Origin: Spongiactinospora sp. TRM90649
GTDB lineage: Bacteria; Actinomycetota; Actinomycetes; Streptosporangiales; Streptosporangiaceae
Direction: 5' to 3'
DNA length: 64,000 nucleotides
NCBI RefSeq assembly: GCF_029382225.1
Contig: NZ_JARLTC010000008.1
Location: 248,001-312,000 of the forward strand
This document shows, in pieces, positions 7,192 through 15,667 of this stretch (position 1 is the first letter of the stretch; each line of letters begins with the position of its first letter). The position numbers and the translations under genes were made by a program. The notes beneath the pieces were generated by a model. It worked only from the letters and a program-made list of their open reading frames with translations, was not told the origin of the DNA and did no database searches.

Positions 7192-7538
7192 TGTCCGTGC
7201 CGCTGTACGAGGCCAAGGCCGAGCTGTTCCGGCTGCTGGGCCACCCCGTGCGGATCCGGGTCCTGGAACTGCTCCAGGACGGGCCGATGCCGGTGCGCGA
7301 CCTGCTGGCCAGGATCGACGTCGAACCGACCGGCCTCTCGCAGCATCTGGCGGTGCTGCGCCGCTCCGGCATGGTGACCGCACAGCGCGACGGCGCGACG
7401 GTGGTCTACGCACTGGCCGGCGGCCGGGTCGCCGGTCTCCTGCGGGCCGCACGCGAACTGCTCACCGAGAAGCTGACCGGCCAGCACGAACTCCTCGACG
7501 AACTGCTGCAGGACCAGGCCGGGAGCCGCGGCGCGTGA
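7188..7538 (+). CDS. ArsR-family HTH transcriptional regulator
   Basis: 116 residues with a single winged helix-turn-helix: AELFRLLGHPVRIRVLELL, then PVRDLLARIDVEPTGLSQHLAVLRRSGMVTAQRDGATVVYAL. There are no cysteines, so it cannot be a thiolate-based metal sensor of the ArsR/SmtB type. It may respond to another ligand or to a partner. The ATG overlaps the stop of the upstream small gene; its own stop overlaps the GTG of the SulP gene. It probably controls the operon through the direct repeats at 6859-6886. Confidence 0.88.
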   Translation: MMSVPLYEAKAELFRLLGHPVRIRVLELLQDGPMPVRDLLARIDVEPTGLSQHLAVLRRSGMVTAQRDGATVVYALAGGRVAGLLRAARELLTEKLTGQHELLDELLQDQAGSRGA

Positions 7539-9244
7539 ACCTCCACCTCGCGGCGGGCGGCGCCCGCCTGCGTGCGCTGCTGCCCGGCCGCGCCGAACTG
7601 GCCTCGATCACCCACCACCCGCGCAGAGACCTGCTGGCCGGGCTGACCGTCGCGATCGTGGCGCTACCGCTGGCGCTCGGATTCGGCATCTCCTCCGGCC
7701 TGGGCGCGGCGGCCGGCCTGGCCACGGCCGTCGTCGCCGGCGCGATCGCCGCGGTCTTCGGCGGCTCCGGACTGCAGGTGTCCGGCCCGACCGGGGCGAT
7801 GACCGTGGTGCTGGTGCCGATCGTGCACGAGCACGGCGCCTCCGGCGTGCTGACCGTCGGCGTGCTGGCCGGGCTGCTGCTCCTGGTGCTGGCAGTGGCC
7901 AGGGCCGGCCGCTACATGGCGCTGGTGCCGGCCCCCGTGGTCGAGGGCTTCACCCTGGGCATCGCCTGCGTGATCGGCCTGCAGCAGATCCCCGCAGCGC
8001 TCGGCGTGCCGACCCCGGACGGCGAGAAGGTCGTGGTGATGGCCTGGCGCGCGGTGCTCGACTTCGCCGCCCACCCGGGCCTGTGGGCGCCGCTGGTGGC
8101 GGCCGGGGTGGCCGGTGCGATGCTGCTGGGCGCGCGCTGGCGGCCCACCGTGCCGTTCTCCCTGCTCGCCGTGGCGACCGCCACCGTGCTGGCCGAACTG
8201 ACCGACCTTCCGGTGACGCGGATCGGCCACCTACCGGCCGGGTTGCCCGCCCCGTCGCTGTCCTTCCTCGACATGAACGCCCTGGGCTCGCTGCTGGCTC
8301 CGGCCGTCGCGGTGGCCGCGCTGGCCGCGCTCGAATCGCTGCTGTCGGCGGCGGTCGCGGACGGCATGAGCGTCAACCACCGTCACGACCCCGACCGGGA
8401 ACTGTTCGGCCAGGGCCTGGCCAACCTGTTCGCGCCACTGTTCGGCGGCGTCCCGGCCACCGGCGCGATCGCCCGCACCGCCGTCAACGTGCGCTCCGGC
8501 GCCTCCTCCCGGCTGGCCGCGCTCGCCCACGCCGCCGTCCTGGCCGCGATCGTGTTCACCGCCGCCGACCTGGTCGCCAGGATCCCGCTGGCCGCGCTGG
8601 CCGGAGTGCTCCTCGCCACCGCCGTCCGCATGATCGAGGCCGGTTCGGTCCTCGCGATGATGCGCTCCACCCGCGGCGACGCGATCGTCCTGACCCTGAC
8701 CGCCGCCGCCACCCTGGCACTCGACCTGGTCCAGGCCGTCATCCTCGGCCTCCTCGTGGCCGGCGTGCTGGCCCTGCGCGCCATCGCCCGCAACGCCCGT
8801 TTGGAGGCCATGCCCCTGCGCCCCGACCTCCCCGAGAGCCACACCGAAGAAGAACACGACCTGCTGGCCGAACACATCGTCGCCTACCGCCTCGACGGCC
8901 CGCTCTTCTTCGCCGCCGCCCACCGCTTCCTGCTGGAACTCTCCAAGGTCGCCGACGTCTCCGTCATCATCCTCCGCATGTCCCGCGTCACCACCATCGA
9001 CGCCAGCGGCGCCCTCGTCCTCGGCGACGCCATCGAACGGTTGCAGCAGCGCGGCATCCTGGTCTACGTCTCCGGCATCCGCGACGGCCACCACCGTCCC
9101 CTGCACGCCCTCGGCGTCATCGAACGCCTCGACGAGGCCGGACGGGTCTTCGCCACCACGCCGCAGGCCATCTCCGCCGCCCGCGACCACCTCCACCACA
9201 CCGGCGTCCTGACCCCCATCGCCACCGACCCCCAGCAGCGATAG
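7535..9244 (+). CDS. SulP-family inorganic anion transporter with STAS domain
   Basis: 569 residues. Residues ~25-420 form the hydrophobic SulP/SLC26 core of about 12-14 membrane segments, including RRDLLAGLTVAIVALPLALGFG near residue 30, LQVSGPTGAMTVVL, and FGGVPATGAIARTAVNVRSGA. Residues ~445-555 are a cytoplasmic STAS domain with the conserved DASGALVLGDAIERLQQRG. Substrates in the family include sulfate, bicarbonate and dicarboxylates; the substrate here cannot be read from sequence, and no carbonic anhydrase domain is fused. The GTG start overlaps the ArsR stop, giving a translationally coupled three-gene operon. Confidence 0.9.
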   Translation: MNLHLAAGGARLRALLPGRAELASITHHPRRDLLAGLTVAIVALPLALGFGISSGLGAAAGLATAVVAGAIAAVFGGSGLQVSGPTGAMTVVLVPIVHEHGASGVLTVGVLAGLLLLVLAVARAGRYMALVPAPVVEGFTLGIACVIGLQQIPAALGVPTPDGEKVVVMAWRAVLDFAAHPGLWAPLVAAGVAGAMLLGARWRPTVPFSLLAVATATVLAELTDLPVTRIGHLPAGLPAPSLSFLDMNALGSLLAPAVAVAALAALESLLSAAVADGMSVNHRHDPDRELFGQGLANLFAPLFGGVPATGAIARTAVNVRSGASSRLAALAHAAVLAAIVFTAADLVARIPLAALAGVLLATAVRMIEAGSVLAMMRSTRGDAIVLTLTAAATLALDLVQAVILGLLVAGVLALRAIARNARLEAMPLRPDLPESHTEEEHDLLAEHIVAYRLDGPLFFAAAHRFLLELSKVADVSVIILRMSRVTTIDASGALVLGDAIERLQQRGILVYVSGIRDGHHRPLHALGVIERLDEAGRVFATTPQAISAARDHLHHTGVLTPIATDPQQR

Positions 9245-9288
9245 GAATCGGCGGCGGCCAGCGCGTCCGGCGACGACACCATCAACGG

Positions 9289-9390
9289 ATCGCACTCACC
9301 ACGCTGCCGCTGCCCGCCCAGGCCGGGTACGTGCCGGACGCGGTCACCTGCACCGGCGGCTCCAGCGTCACCTACAACCCCGGCCTGACC
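9289..9390 (+). pseudogene. Remnant of a secreted-protein gene
   Basis: In one frame the DNA reads LTTLPLPAQA-GYVPDAVTCTGGSSVTYNPGLT, which looks like the end of a signal peptide (AQA cleavage) and the start of a mature secreted actinobacterial protein. There is no start codon with an n-region and the similarity stops abruptly at a G-rich tract. It looks like a decayed fragment. The rest of 9245-9681 holds no convincing gene. Confidence 0.4.
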
Positions 9391-9402
9391 ACGGGTTTCG
9401 GC

Positions 9403-9472
9403 GGGGTGGGGTGGGGTGGTGGATCGAATCGCCGGAGGAGGTGTGGGGTTCGGGGAGGAGCGGCGGAGGGGG
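9403..9472 (+). other. G-rich tract with several GGGG runs
   Basis: Runs of four or more G at 9403-9406, 9408-9411, 9413-9416, 9445-9448, 9452-9455 and 9468-9472 on the plus strand, with few C. It can form G-quadruplexes in principle. It directly follows the secreted-protein remnant. Confidence 0.4.
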
Positions 9473-9681
9473 TGTATGGGCTGGTGGAGCCGATGGGGTT
9501 CGTGGCATATGCGATGGGCCGTCCCAATGCGGAGCGCATGCGATTCGCCCCACCGACCGGAGTGATCGTGCCTACCATGCCGCTGTGGGTACGGCCGCCC
9601 TGGCCGCCGGTCCCCGGCGTGATGGGTCGTGGTGGTCGTGCTCACGATCGTCCACCACCGGCTCACGACAGGCGTTCGCAC

Positions 9682-10446
9682 ATGAACCGCAACAACCCGC
9701 TGCATCAAGTCCGCTACGCGTTCCGCAATCCGCGCAAGATCGCGCCGCATCTGCGTCGTCTCACCAGGGACACCTGGCTGCGGCTGCGGACCCGCGATCA
9801 CGTGAGCTACTACCGGGCGGTCATGAAGTCCGACGTGGGCCGCAATCCCGAGGACGCGGTGGGGAGCAAGACCCACAAGCGGTGGCTGGCGCTGGGGAAG
9901 ATGCAGTTCGACTACCTGGTGGGGCACGGCCTGCGGCCCGACATGCGGATGCTGGAGATCGGCTGCGGCAACCTGCGGGCGGGGCGGTTGTTCATCGGGC
10001 ACCTCGATCCGGGCAACTACTACGGGCTCGACATCTCCCCCGACATCCTGATGTCGGCCCAGCAGGTGCTGACCGAGTACGACCTGCGTGACAAGCTCCC
10101 GCACCTGACTCCGGTCAGGGATCTGCGGTTCGCGTTCCTGCCCGATGAGACCTTCGACGTGGTGCACGCGCACAGCGTCTTCTCCCACTCGCCGCTGCAC
10201 GTGATCGAGGAGTGCTTCGCGCACGTCGGGCGGGTCATGAAGCCGGGCGCGTGGTTCGACTTCACCTTCGACCGCACGGAGGGCCGGGAGCATCAGGTTC
10301 TGCGGGAGGACTTCTATTACCGCACCGAGACGCTGATCGACCTGGCCGCCCGATACGACCTGACCGGGCGGTTCATGGACGACTGGGAGAAGCTGCCGCA
10401 CAAGCAGTCCAAGATCCGGCTGACCAAGGCCGCCCCGGCCGTCTAG
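9682..10446 (+). CDS. Class I SAM-dependent methyltransferase
   Basis: 254 residues. Motif I is MRMLEIGCGNLRAGRLFIGHLDPGNYYGLDIS (about residue 88); the acidic loop and motif III region follow in FDVVHAHSVFSHSPLHVIEECFAHVGRVMKPGAWFDFTF. The N-terminal ~80 residues are basic and unusual (NPRKIAPHLRRLTRDTWLRLRTRDHV). The substrate is unknown; the architecture is like sugar or lipid methyltransferases of surface-polymer loci, but no such neighbours are present. The ATG at 9682 gives a normal family length; its ribosome site is weak. The stop TAG shares the bases CTAG with the convergent ABC ATPase stop. Confidence 0.82.
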   Translation: MNRNNPLHQVRYAFRNPRKIAPHLRRLTRDTWLRLRTRDHVSYYRAVMKSDVGRNPEDAVGSKTHKRWLALGKMQFDYLVGHGLRPDMRMLEIGCGNLRAGRLFIGHLDPGNYYGLDISPDILMSAQQVLTEYDLRDKLPHLTPVRDLRFAFLPDETFDVVHAHSVFSHSPLHVIEECFAHVGRVMKPGAWFDFTFDRTEGREHQVLREDFYYRTETLIDLAARYDLTGRFMDDWEKLPHKQSKIRLTKAAPAV

Positions 10447-11618
10447 CCACCGGCCGTCCAACCACCGGCCGTCCAACCACCGGCGCCGCCCGTCCGGATG
10501 GCGCGCTGGACGCTGCCGAGCGAGACGACGCCCGCGTAGACCTGCCGTCCCCCCACCACGGGCACCACCTCGTCACTCGTGCCGAGCAGGGCCTCGACGG
10601 CCTCCTGGAGGGTGGTCCCGCCGCTGATCACGGTGACGCCGGGATCGCCGGGGGCCTCCCCCACCGGGGCTCCGGCACACGCACGCAGCGCGTCGGCGGT
10701 GACCCAGCGGCAGGGACGGCGTTCGGCGTCGAGGAGCAGCGCGTAGCCGCGGCCGTCCGCCTCGACCTCGCGCAGGAGCCGTCCGGCGTCGGTGTCGGGA
10801 GTGCCGTGCGGCACCTGGTCGAGGTCGATGTCGCCGACCCGGGTGTACGTGAGCCGCCGCATGGGGGCGCTGCCGCCGAGGAACCGCTCGACGTACTCGT
10901 CCACGGGGTCGGCCAGGATCTCCGAGGGGGGCGCGTAGCGCACGATCCGCGACTCGCGCCGCATGACCGCGATCCGGTCGCCGAGCCGCAGCGCCTCGTC
11001 CACGTCGGAGGTGGCGAAGACGATCGTCCTGGAGCGCTCGCGCTGGAGGCGGAGCAGTTCGTCCTGGAGCCTTCGGCGGTCGGCCGGGCCGAGCGCGCCG
11101 AACGGGTCGTCCATGAGCAGCAGCGGCGGATCGGCGGCCAGGGCCCTGGCCACGCCGACGCGACGCCGCTGGCCTCCGGACAGCAGGCGGGGGTAGCGGT
11201 CACGGAACGCGGCGGGTTCCAGGCCGACCAGGGCGAGCAGTTCGTCCACCCGCTGGGCGATCCGGCGGGCGTCCCAGCCGAGCAGGCGGGGCACCTGGGC
11301 GATGTTGGCGGCGACCGTCATGTGCGGGAACAGCCCGGTCCGCCGTACGACATAGCCGATGCCCCGCCGCAGCCGGTCGGGGTCGATGTCGCGGGCGCCG
11401 CGACCGCCGATCAGGACGTCGCCGCGGGTCGGCTCGACGAGGCGGTTGATCATCCGCAGCGTGGTGGTCTTGCCGCAGCCGGAGGGACCGAGCAGCACCG
11501 CCGTCTCGCCGGGGGCGACGGACAGGTGCAGATCCCGGACGGCGGGCCCGCCCGCCCCCGCGAAGATCTTGGTGATCCCGCGCAGCTCGACCGGCACCCC
11601 CCGCGTCCGCTCACGCAC
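10443..11618 (-). CDS. OpuCA/ProV-like ABC ATPase with CBS region; catalytic motifs degenerate
   Basis: 391 residues. Residues ~10-240 are an ABC nucleotide-binding domain like those of glycine-betaine/osmoprotectant importers; residues ~255-375 look like the paired CBS domains of that family. Walker A (GPSGCGKTT) and the LSGGQ signature are intact. The Q-loop glutamine is arginine (VVRRTGLFPH). The Walker B catalytic glutamate is aspartate (LLLMDDPFGAL). The D-loop aspartate is glycine (ALGP) and the H-switch histidine is serine (FATSDVDEA). The GTG start at 11618 has GGAGGA five bases upstream and overlaps the permease stop by 8 nt. The C-terminus ends in GGWTA repeats. It may be poorly active. 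Confidence 0.85.
   Translation of the reverse strand: MRERTRGVPVELRGITKIFAGAGGPAVRDLHLSVAPGETAVLLGPSGCGKTTTLRMINRLVEPTRGDVLIGGRGARDIDPDRLRRGIGYVVRRTGLFPHMTVAANIAQVPRLLGWDARRIAQRVDELLALVGLEPAAFRDRYPRLLSGGQRRRVGVARALAADPPLLLMDDPFGALGPADRRRLQDELLRLQRERSRTIVFATSDVDEALRLGDRIAVMRRESRIVRYAPPSEILADPVDEYVERFLGGSAPMRRLTYTRVGDIDLDQVPHGTPDTDAGRLLREVEADGRGYALLLDAERRPCRWVTADALRACAGAPVGEAPGDPGVTVISGGTTLQEAVEALLGTSDEVVPVVGGRQVYAGVVSLGSVQRAIRTGGAGGWTAGGWTAGG
10447..10484. repeat. 15-bp tandem repeat at convergent gene ends
   Basis: CCACCGGCCGTCCAA occurs twice in tandem with a third partial copy. A diverged unit to the left (CCGGCCGTCTAG) carries the overlapping TAG stops of both convergent genes. On the minus strand the repeat encodes the GGWTA tail of the ABC ATPase. 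Confidence 0.85.
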
Positions 11619-12285
11619 GGGCTCCTCCGGGAATGGTCAGCCGCCCGATCAGCAGGTAGCCGGCCTCGAAGAGCAGGGCCGCCAGGGCGATGCCGATCAT
11701 GCCGGTGAGGGTGGCGTTGACCGTGACGTTGACCGTGACGTTGACCGTGACGTTGGCGGTGTCCGCGCCGCGCGGGCCGGCGAGCCCGGCGCCGATCCGC
11801 TCGCCCAGCCCCGAGCCGGACGCGTAGGCGGCGACCGCGCCGACCACGATGGCCAGCCGGGTGGCGACGCGGATGCCGCCGAGGATCACCGGCCAGGCCA
11901 GCGGCAGCTCCACGCGCAGCAGCGTGCGGCGTCTGCTCATGCCCAGCCCGCGCGCGGCGTCCACGAGCGCCGGATCGACGCCGGACAGGCCGGTGACGGT
12001 GTTGCGGACGATCGGCGGGAGGGCGTAGACCGCGACGACGGCGACGCCCGGCGCGGCGCCGGGCAGCACGAGCAGCACGCCGAGCAGGACGAACGCCGGT
12101 ACGGCGCACAGCACCACCACCGTGGCGACGGCCGGGCGGGATGGTCGCCGCCGATGTGCCACGACTCCGGCGAGCACTCCGACCACGGTGGCGACCAGAA
12201 CGCACTGCGCGACCATGCCGGCGAGCTGCGCCGCCTCGAAAAGGATCAAATCCCCACGATCCGTGACATACTCCCACAAGCTCAC
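11611..12285 (-). CDS. OpuCB-like ABC transporter permease
   Basis: 224 residues with about five or six membrane segments (for example LAGMVAQCVLVATVVGVLAGVVA and VATVVVLCAVPAFVLLGVLLVLPG). The BPD_transp EAA loop is ARGLGMSRRRTLLRVELPLAWPVILGGIRVA (about residues 120-150). It belongs to the osmoprotectant/glycine-betaine importer permeases and is co-transcribed with the ATPase downstream (8-nt overlap). Where relatives have a short loop, this protein carries an NVTV repeat (about residues 177-192). No substrate-binding protein or second permease is nearby, so the transporter looks incomplete. GTG start at 12285 with a GGGGG stretch upstream. Confidence 0.82.
   Translation of the reverse strand: MSLWEYVTDRGDLILFEAAQLAGMVAQCVLVATVVGVLAGVVAHRRRPSRPAVATVVVLCAVPAFVLLGVLLVLPGAAPGVAVVAVYALPPIVRNTVTGLSGVDPALVDAARGLGMSRRRTLLRVELPLAWPVILGGIRVATRLAIVVGAVAAYASGSGLGERIGAGLAGPRGADTANVTVNVTVNVTVNATLTGMIGIALAALLFEAGYLLIGRLTIPGGARA
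11716..11751. repeat. 12-bp tandem repeat inside the permease gene
   Basis: Three perfect tandem copies of GTTGACCGTGAC, followed by a partial copy, encode the NVTV repeat of the permease. The length is a multiple of three, so copy-number changes would keep the frame. Confidence 0.9.
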
Positions 12286-12411
12286 GCATTTACCCCCGTC
12301 ACTAGTTACCTACCGTGATGCCGCCACCACCTAAACCCGGCCTGAATCCACACTTAATCCGGTTGAATGCCCGCTGAACCCCGCGAGCCAGGCCACTCCA
12401 GGGCGTTGTTC

Positions 12412-12448
12412 TGGACACGAAACCCCGCGTGGGCCGATACTTTTGAGC
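12412..12448 (+). promoter_or_regulatory. Probable leaderless promoter of the DUF1707-FHA gene
   Basis: TGGACA (12412-12417), an 18-base spacer, GATACT (12436-12441), then seven bases to the ATG at 12449. Both boxes are close to the sigma-70 consensus, and the start codon has no ribosome site. Confidence 0.55.
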
Positions 12449-13000
12449 ATGAGCTCGACGCCGCCCTCGTCCCGCGCGTCCGACGGTGATCGCGACCGCG
12501 CGATCAACGAGTTGCGGGATCGTGTGGCCGAGGGGCGGTTGTCCCACGACACGTTCCTCGGTCGCGTGGACATGGCGTTGCGCGCCCGCAGCCGCGGCGA
12601 ACTGGACGAACTGGTCGCCGATCTCCCCCCGCGCGGCAAACTGCGGCGGGTGATCACCGACATGGTGGGGGCCGCCTCCGACTTCACCTCGCGCATGCAG
12701 CGCGCCTGGCGGCGTCCGCGCCTGCAGCGGCTGCTGCTGCCCGACGACGAGCGCCCGCGTTACGTCGTCGGCCGGGGCTCGGCCTGTGACCTGGTGCTCT
12801 CCGACCTGACCGTCTCACGCGTCCACGCCGAACTGCGCCGCGAAAGTGAGGGCGAGTGGATGCTGATCGACCTCGGCTCGCTCAACGGCACCAGGCTGAA
12901 CGGCTGGCGCCTGGTCGGCCCGGCCAGGGTCCGCCCCGGCGACGAGATCTCCTTCGGCGACTGCTGCTTCCTCGTCTCTCCCCCGCAGCTCGCCGCCTGA
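12449..13000 (+). CDS. DUF1707 and FHA domain-containing protein
   Basis: 183 residues. Residues ~10-60 are a DUF1707 block (ASDGDRDRAINELRDRVAEGRLSHDTFLGRVDMALRARSRGELDELVADLP). Residues ~100-180 form an FHA domain with the phosphothreonine-binding motifs GRGSACDLVLSDLTVSRVHAEL and DLGSLNGTRLNGW. FHA domains read Ser/Thr kinase phosphorylation, so it may be a target or adaptor of kinases such as those at 50-56 kb; that link is an inference. The ATG at 12449 is preferred over a TTG six bases upstream because of the promoter spacing. Confidence 0.85.
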   Translation: MSSTPPSSRASDGDRDRAINELRDRVAEGRLSHDTFLGRVDMALRARSRGELDELVADLPPRGKLRRVITDMVGAASDFTSRMQRAWRRPRLQRLLLPDDERPRYVVGRGSACDLVLSDLTVSRVHAELRRESEGEWMLIDLGSLNGTRLNGWRLVGPARVRPGDEISFGDCCFLVSPPQLAA

Positions 13001-13020
13001 CGGGCGATGTCCGCATCCTC

Positions 13021-13477
13021 CCGTGGAGCCCGAGGAGCACCGACTACGACGCGGGCTCGGTGATCGTCTCGGTCGCGCCGGGCTCCGGGGCGGGCAAGCC
13101 CGCCGAGGTCTCCACCACGCCGGAGACCGGGCACATCGAGATCGTCAACCGCGCGACCACCGGCGCGACGACCGACGTGACGGTGCGGCGGCGGCACGGC
13201 GGCAACGTCGTCGAGATCACCGGTACCGTCGCCACCGGGCGGCCTGACCGCCCTGTCCGGCTACGTGACCAGCGCGGACGGCGAGCCGCGGGTGTTCTCG
13301 GTGCTGCTGAACCAGTACCTCTCCGGCGCGCCGAAGGATCTTGAAGACGCCATCGCGGTTCGGCTGGCCATGTTCAGCCGCACCACACCCACCGACCTAC
13401 CCGCCGCTCCGGCGCGTCGCCTGGACGACAAGACCGGCGATCTCGAATGCTCATGGGTGAAACCGGTTCGCTGCTGA
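13021..13477 (+). pseudogene. Decayed D-Ala-D-Ala carboxypeptidase (S13/DacB-type) fragment
   Basis: Two pieces in different frames match the end of S13 family penicillin-binding proteins. Bases 13021-13240 read WSPRSTDYDAGSVIVSVAPG and continue to VVEITGTVATG, resembling the accessory domain. Bases 13248-13477 read GLTALSGYVTSADGEPRVFSVLLNQYL, then SGAPKDLEDAIAVRLAMFSR, resembling the C-terminal end after the KTG region. The catalytic SxxK part is absent and the frames do not join, so it is an internally deleted, 5'-truncated pseudogene. It starts directly after the FHA gene stop. Confidence 0.65.
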
Positions 13478-13509
13478 GCTCACCTCGCCCTGCCGATCGC
13501 GCCACGACC

Positions 13510-13528
13510 GCGGGCTCGCCGAGCCCGC
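13510..13528 (+). terminator. Hairpin after the dacB-like remnant
   Basis: Perfect 8-bp stem GCGGGCTC / GAGCCCGC with a GCC loop, 33 bases past the remnant's stop codon. Probably the surviving terminator of the decayed gene. Confidence 0.6.
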
Positions 13529-13543
13529 AGGCCCTATGAGCAC

Positions 13544-13576
13544 GGGGATCCGGCCGCCACGGCGGCCGCGGTCCCC
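13544..13576 (+). terminator. Second hairpin upstream of the CAP gene
   Basis: GGCCGCC / GGCGGCC stem with a 2-base loop, extended by GGGGA / TCCCC after an internal bulge. It lies in tandem with the hairpin at 13510-13528 and insulates the CAP gene from upstream transcription. Confidence 0.5.
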
Positions 13577-13710
13577 TGGGGTTCGGGACTCCTGACGACG
13601 TGCACAGGTTTACCTGGAGCCCCAATATTCTCTCAAATTTCCTAGCATGTCCGGTTTGTCGCAGGCCAGAATGCGGTTTCCAACAGGCGTCAACCACCTG
13701 GAGGGAACAT

Positions 13711-14529
13711 ATGCGTAGACTCATCCGGGCACTCGCGTGCCTCGGCGGTCTCGCAGTACTGAGCACGACCCCGGCCCAGGCCGCCGCGACCCCCGCGCAG
13801 GCCACCGGATACGACCCCTGCCGCGTCAAAGCGGTGAAGCCCGTTCTGAAGAAGAACTCGGTGCACGCCGTCGGCGTCCGCACCGGCTGCACGGACAGTT
13901 CCCGGCTGCGCGTCCAGATCAACTGGGCCCGCGAAGGGCGCGACCCCGTTCTTGATCGTGAGCGCAAGACCCTGCGCAACGGCAAGCTCGCCGCCGCCGT
14001 GCGCTGCTCGAAGACCGCGCGGACCTACTACACCGTGGTCACCGACGCGGAGGGCAACGTCGCGAAGTCCCGCGGCGCCCGGCTGCGGTGCGCTCCCCCG
14101 GCCGCGCCGACCCCCCGGCCCGCTCCGCCGTCCGGCTCGGTGGGCACCGCCATCGAGGAAGAGGTGGTCCGGCTCACCAACGAGGCCCGCAAGACCGCCG
14201 GTTGCAAGCCGCTGGTGCACGACGCCAAGCTGCACGTCGCCGCGAGCGGGCACTCCGCCGACATGGCCGAGACGAACTACTTCTCGCACACTTCCAAGGA
14301 CGGCAGGAACCCCGGCGACCGCATGAAGGCGGCCGGGTTCTCCCCGATGCGGGCCTGGGGCGAGAACATCGCCATGGGCCAGCCGACCCCCGCCGCCGTC
14401 GTCAAGGGCTGGCTGAACTCCCCCGGCCACCGCGCCAACATCGAGAACTGCTCCTTCACCCACATCGGCAGTGGAGCGGTCAAGGGCGCGCGTGGCATCT
14501 ACTGGACGCAGGCGTTCGCCCGCCACTGA
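13711..14529 (+). CDS. Secreted CAP (SCP/PR-1-like) domain protein
   Basis: 272 residues. Sec signal peptide MRRLIRALACLGGLAVLSTTPAQA, with cleavage near residue 24. Residues ~30-125 are a cysteine-containing region without a recognised domain. A Pro-rich linker (PPAAPTPRPAPP) follows. Residues ~150-272 form a CAP domain with VRLTNEARKTAGCKPLVHDAKLHVAASGHSADMAETNYFSHTSKDGRNPGDRM and AWGENIAMG, containing the conserved His/Glu cavity residues. The molecular role of bacterial CAP proteins is unknown. The ATG at 13711 has GGAGGG six bases upstream. A strong shared terminator separates it from the convergent ilvC. Confidence 0.9.
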   Translation: MRRLIRALACLGGLAVLSTTPAQAAATPAQATGYDPCRVKAVKPVLKKNSVHAVGVRTGCTDSSRLRVQINWAREGRDPVLDRERKTLRNGKLAAAVRCSKTARTYYTVVTDAEGNVAKSRGARLRCAPPAAPTPRPAPPSGSVGTAIEEEVVRLTNEARKTAGCKPLVHDAKLHVAASGHSADMAETNYFSHTSKDGRNPGDRMKAAGFSPMRAWGENIAMGQPTPAAVVKGWLNSPGHRANIENCSFTHIGSGAVKGARGIYWTQAFARH

Positions 14530-14543
14530 CGCCGCGTCCAACG

Positions 14544-14583
14544 CGTACGGCCGGCGCCTCCCGTCGAGGGCGCCGGCCGTACG
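14544..14583. terminator. Bidirectional terminator between the CAP gene and ilvC
   Basis: Perfect 15-bp stem (14544-14558 with 14569-14583) and a 10-base loop between two convergent genes. One of the strongest hairpins in the window. Confidence 0.85.
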
Positions 14584-14623
14584 TATGACTCAACGGGCGT
14601 CCCGAGACGCCCGGAAGCCGGTT

Positions 14624-15637
<1,014 letters not shown>

Positions 15638-15667
15638 TCACTGCGGAAGGGCGGTGGGCCCCAAGCC

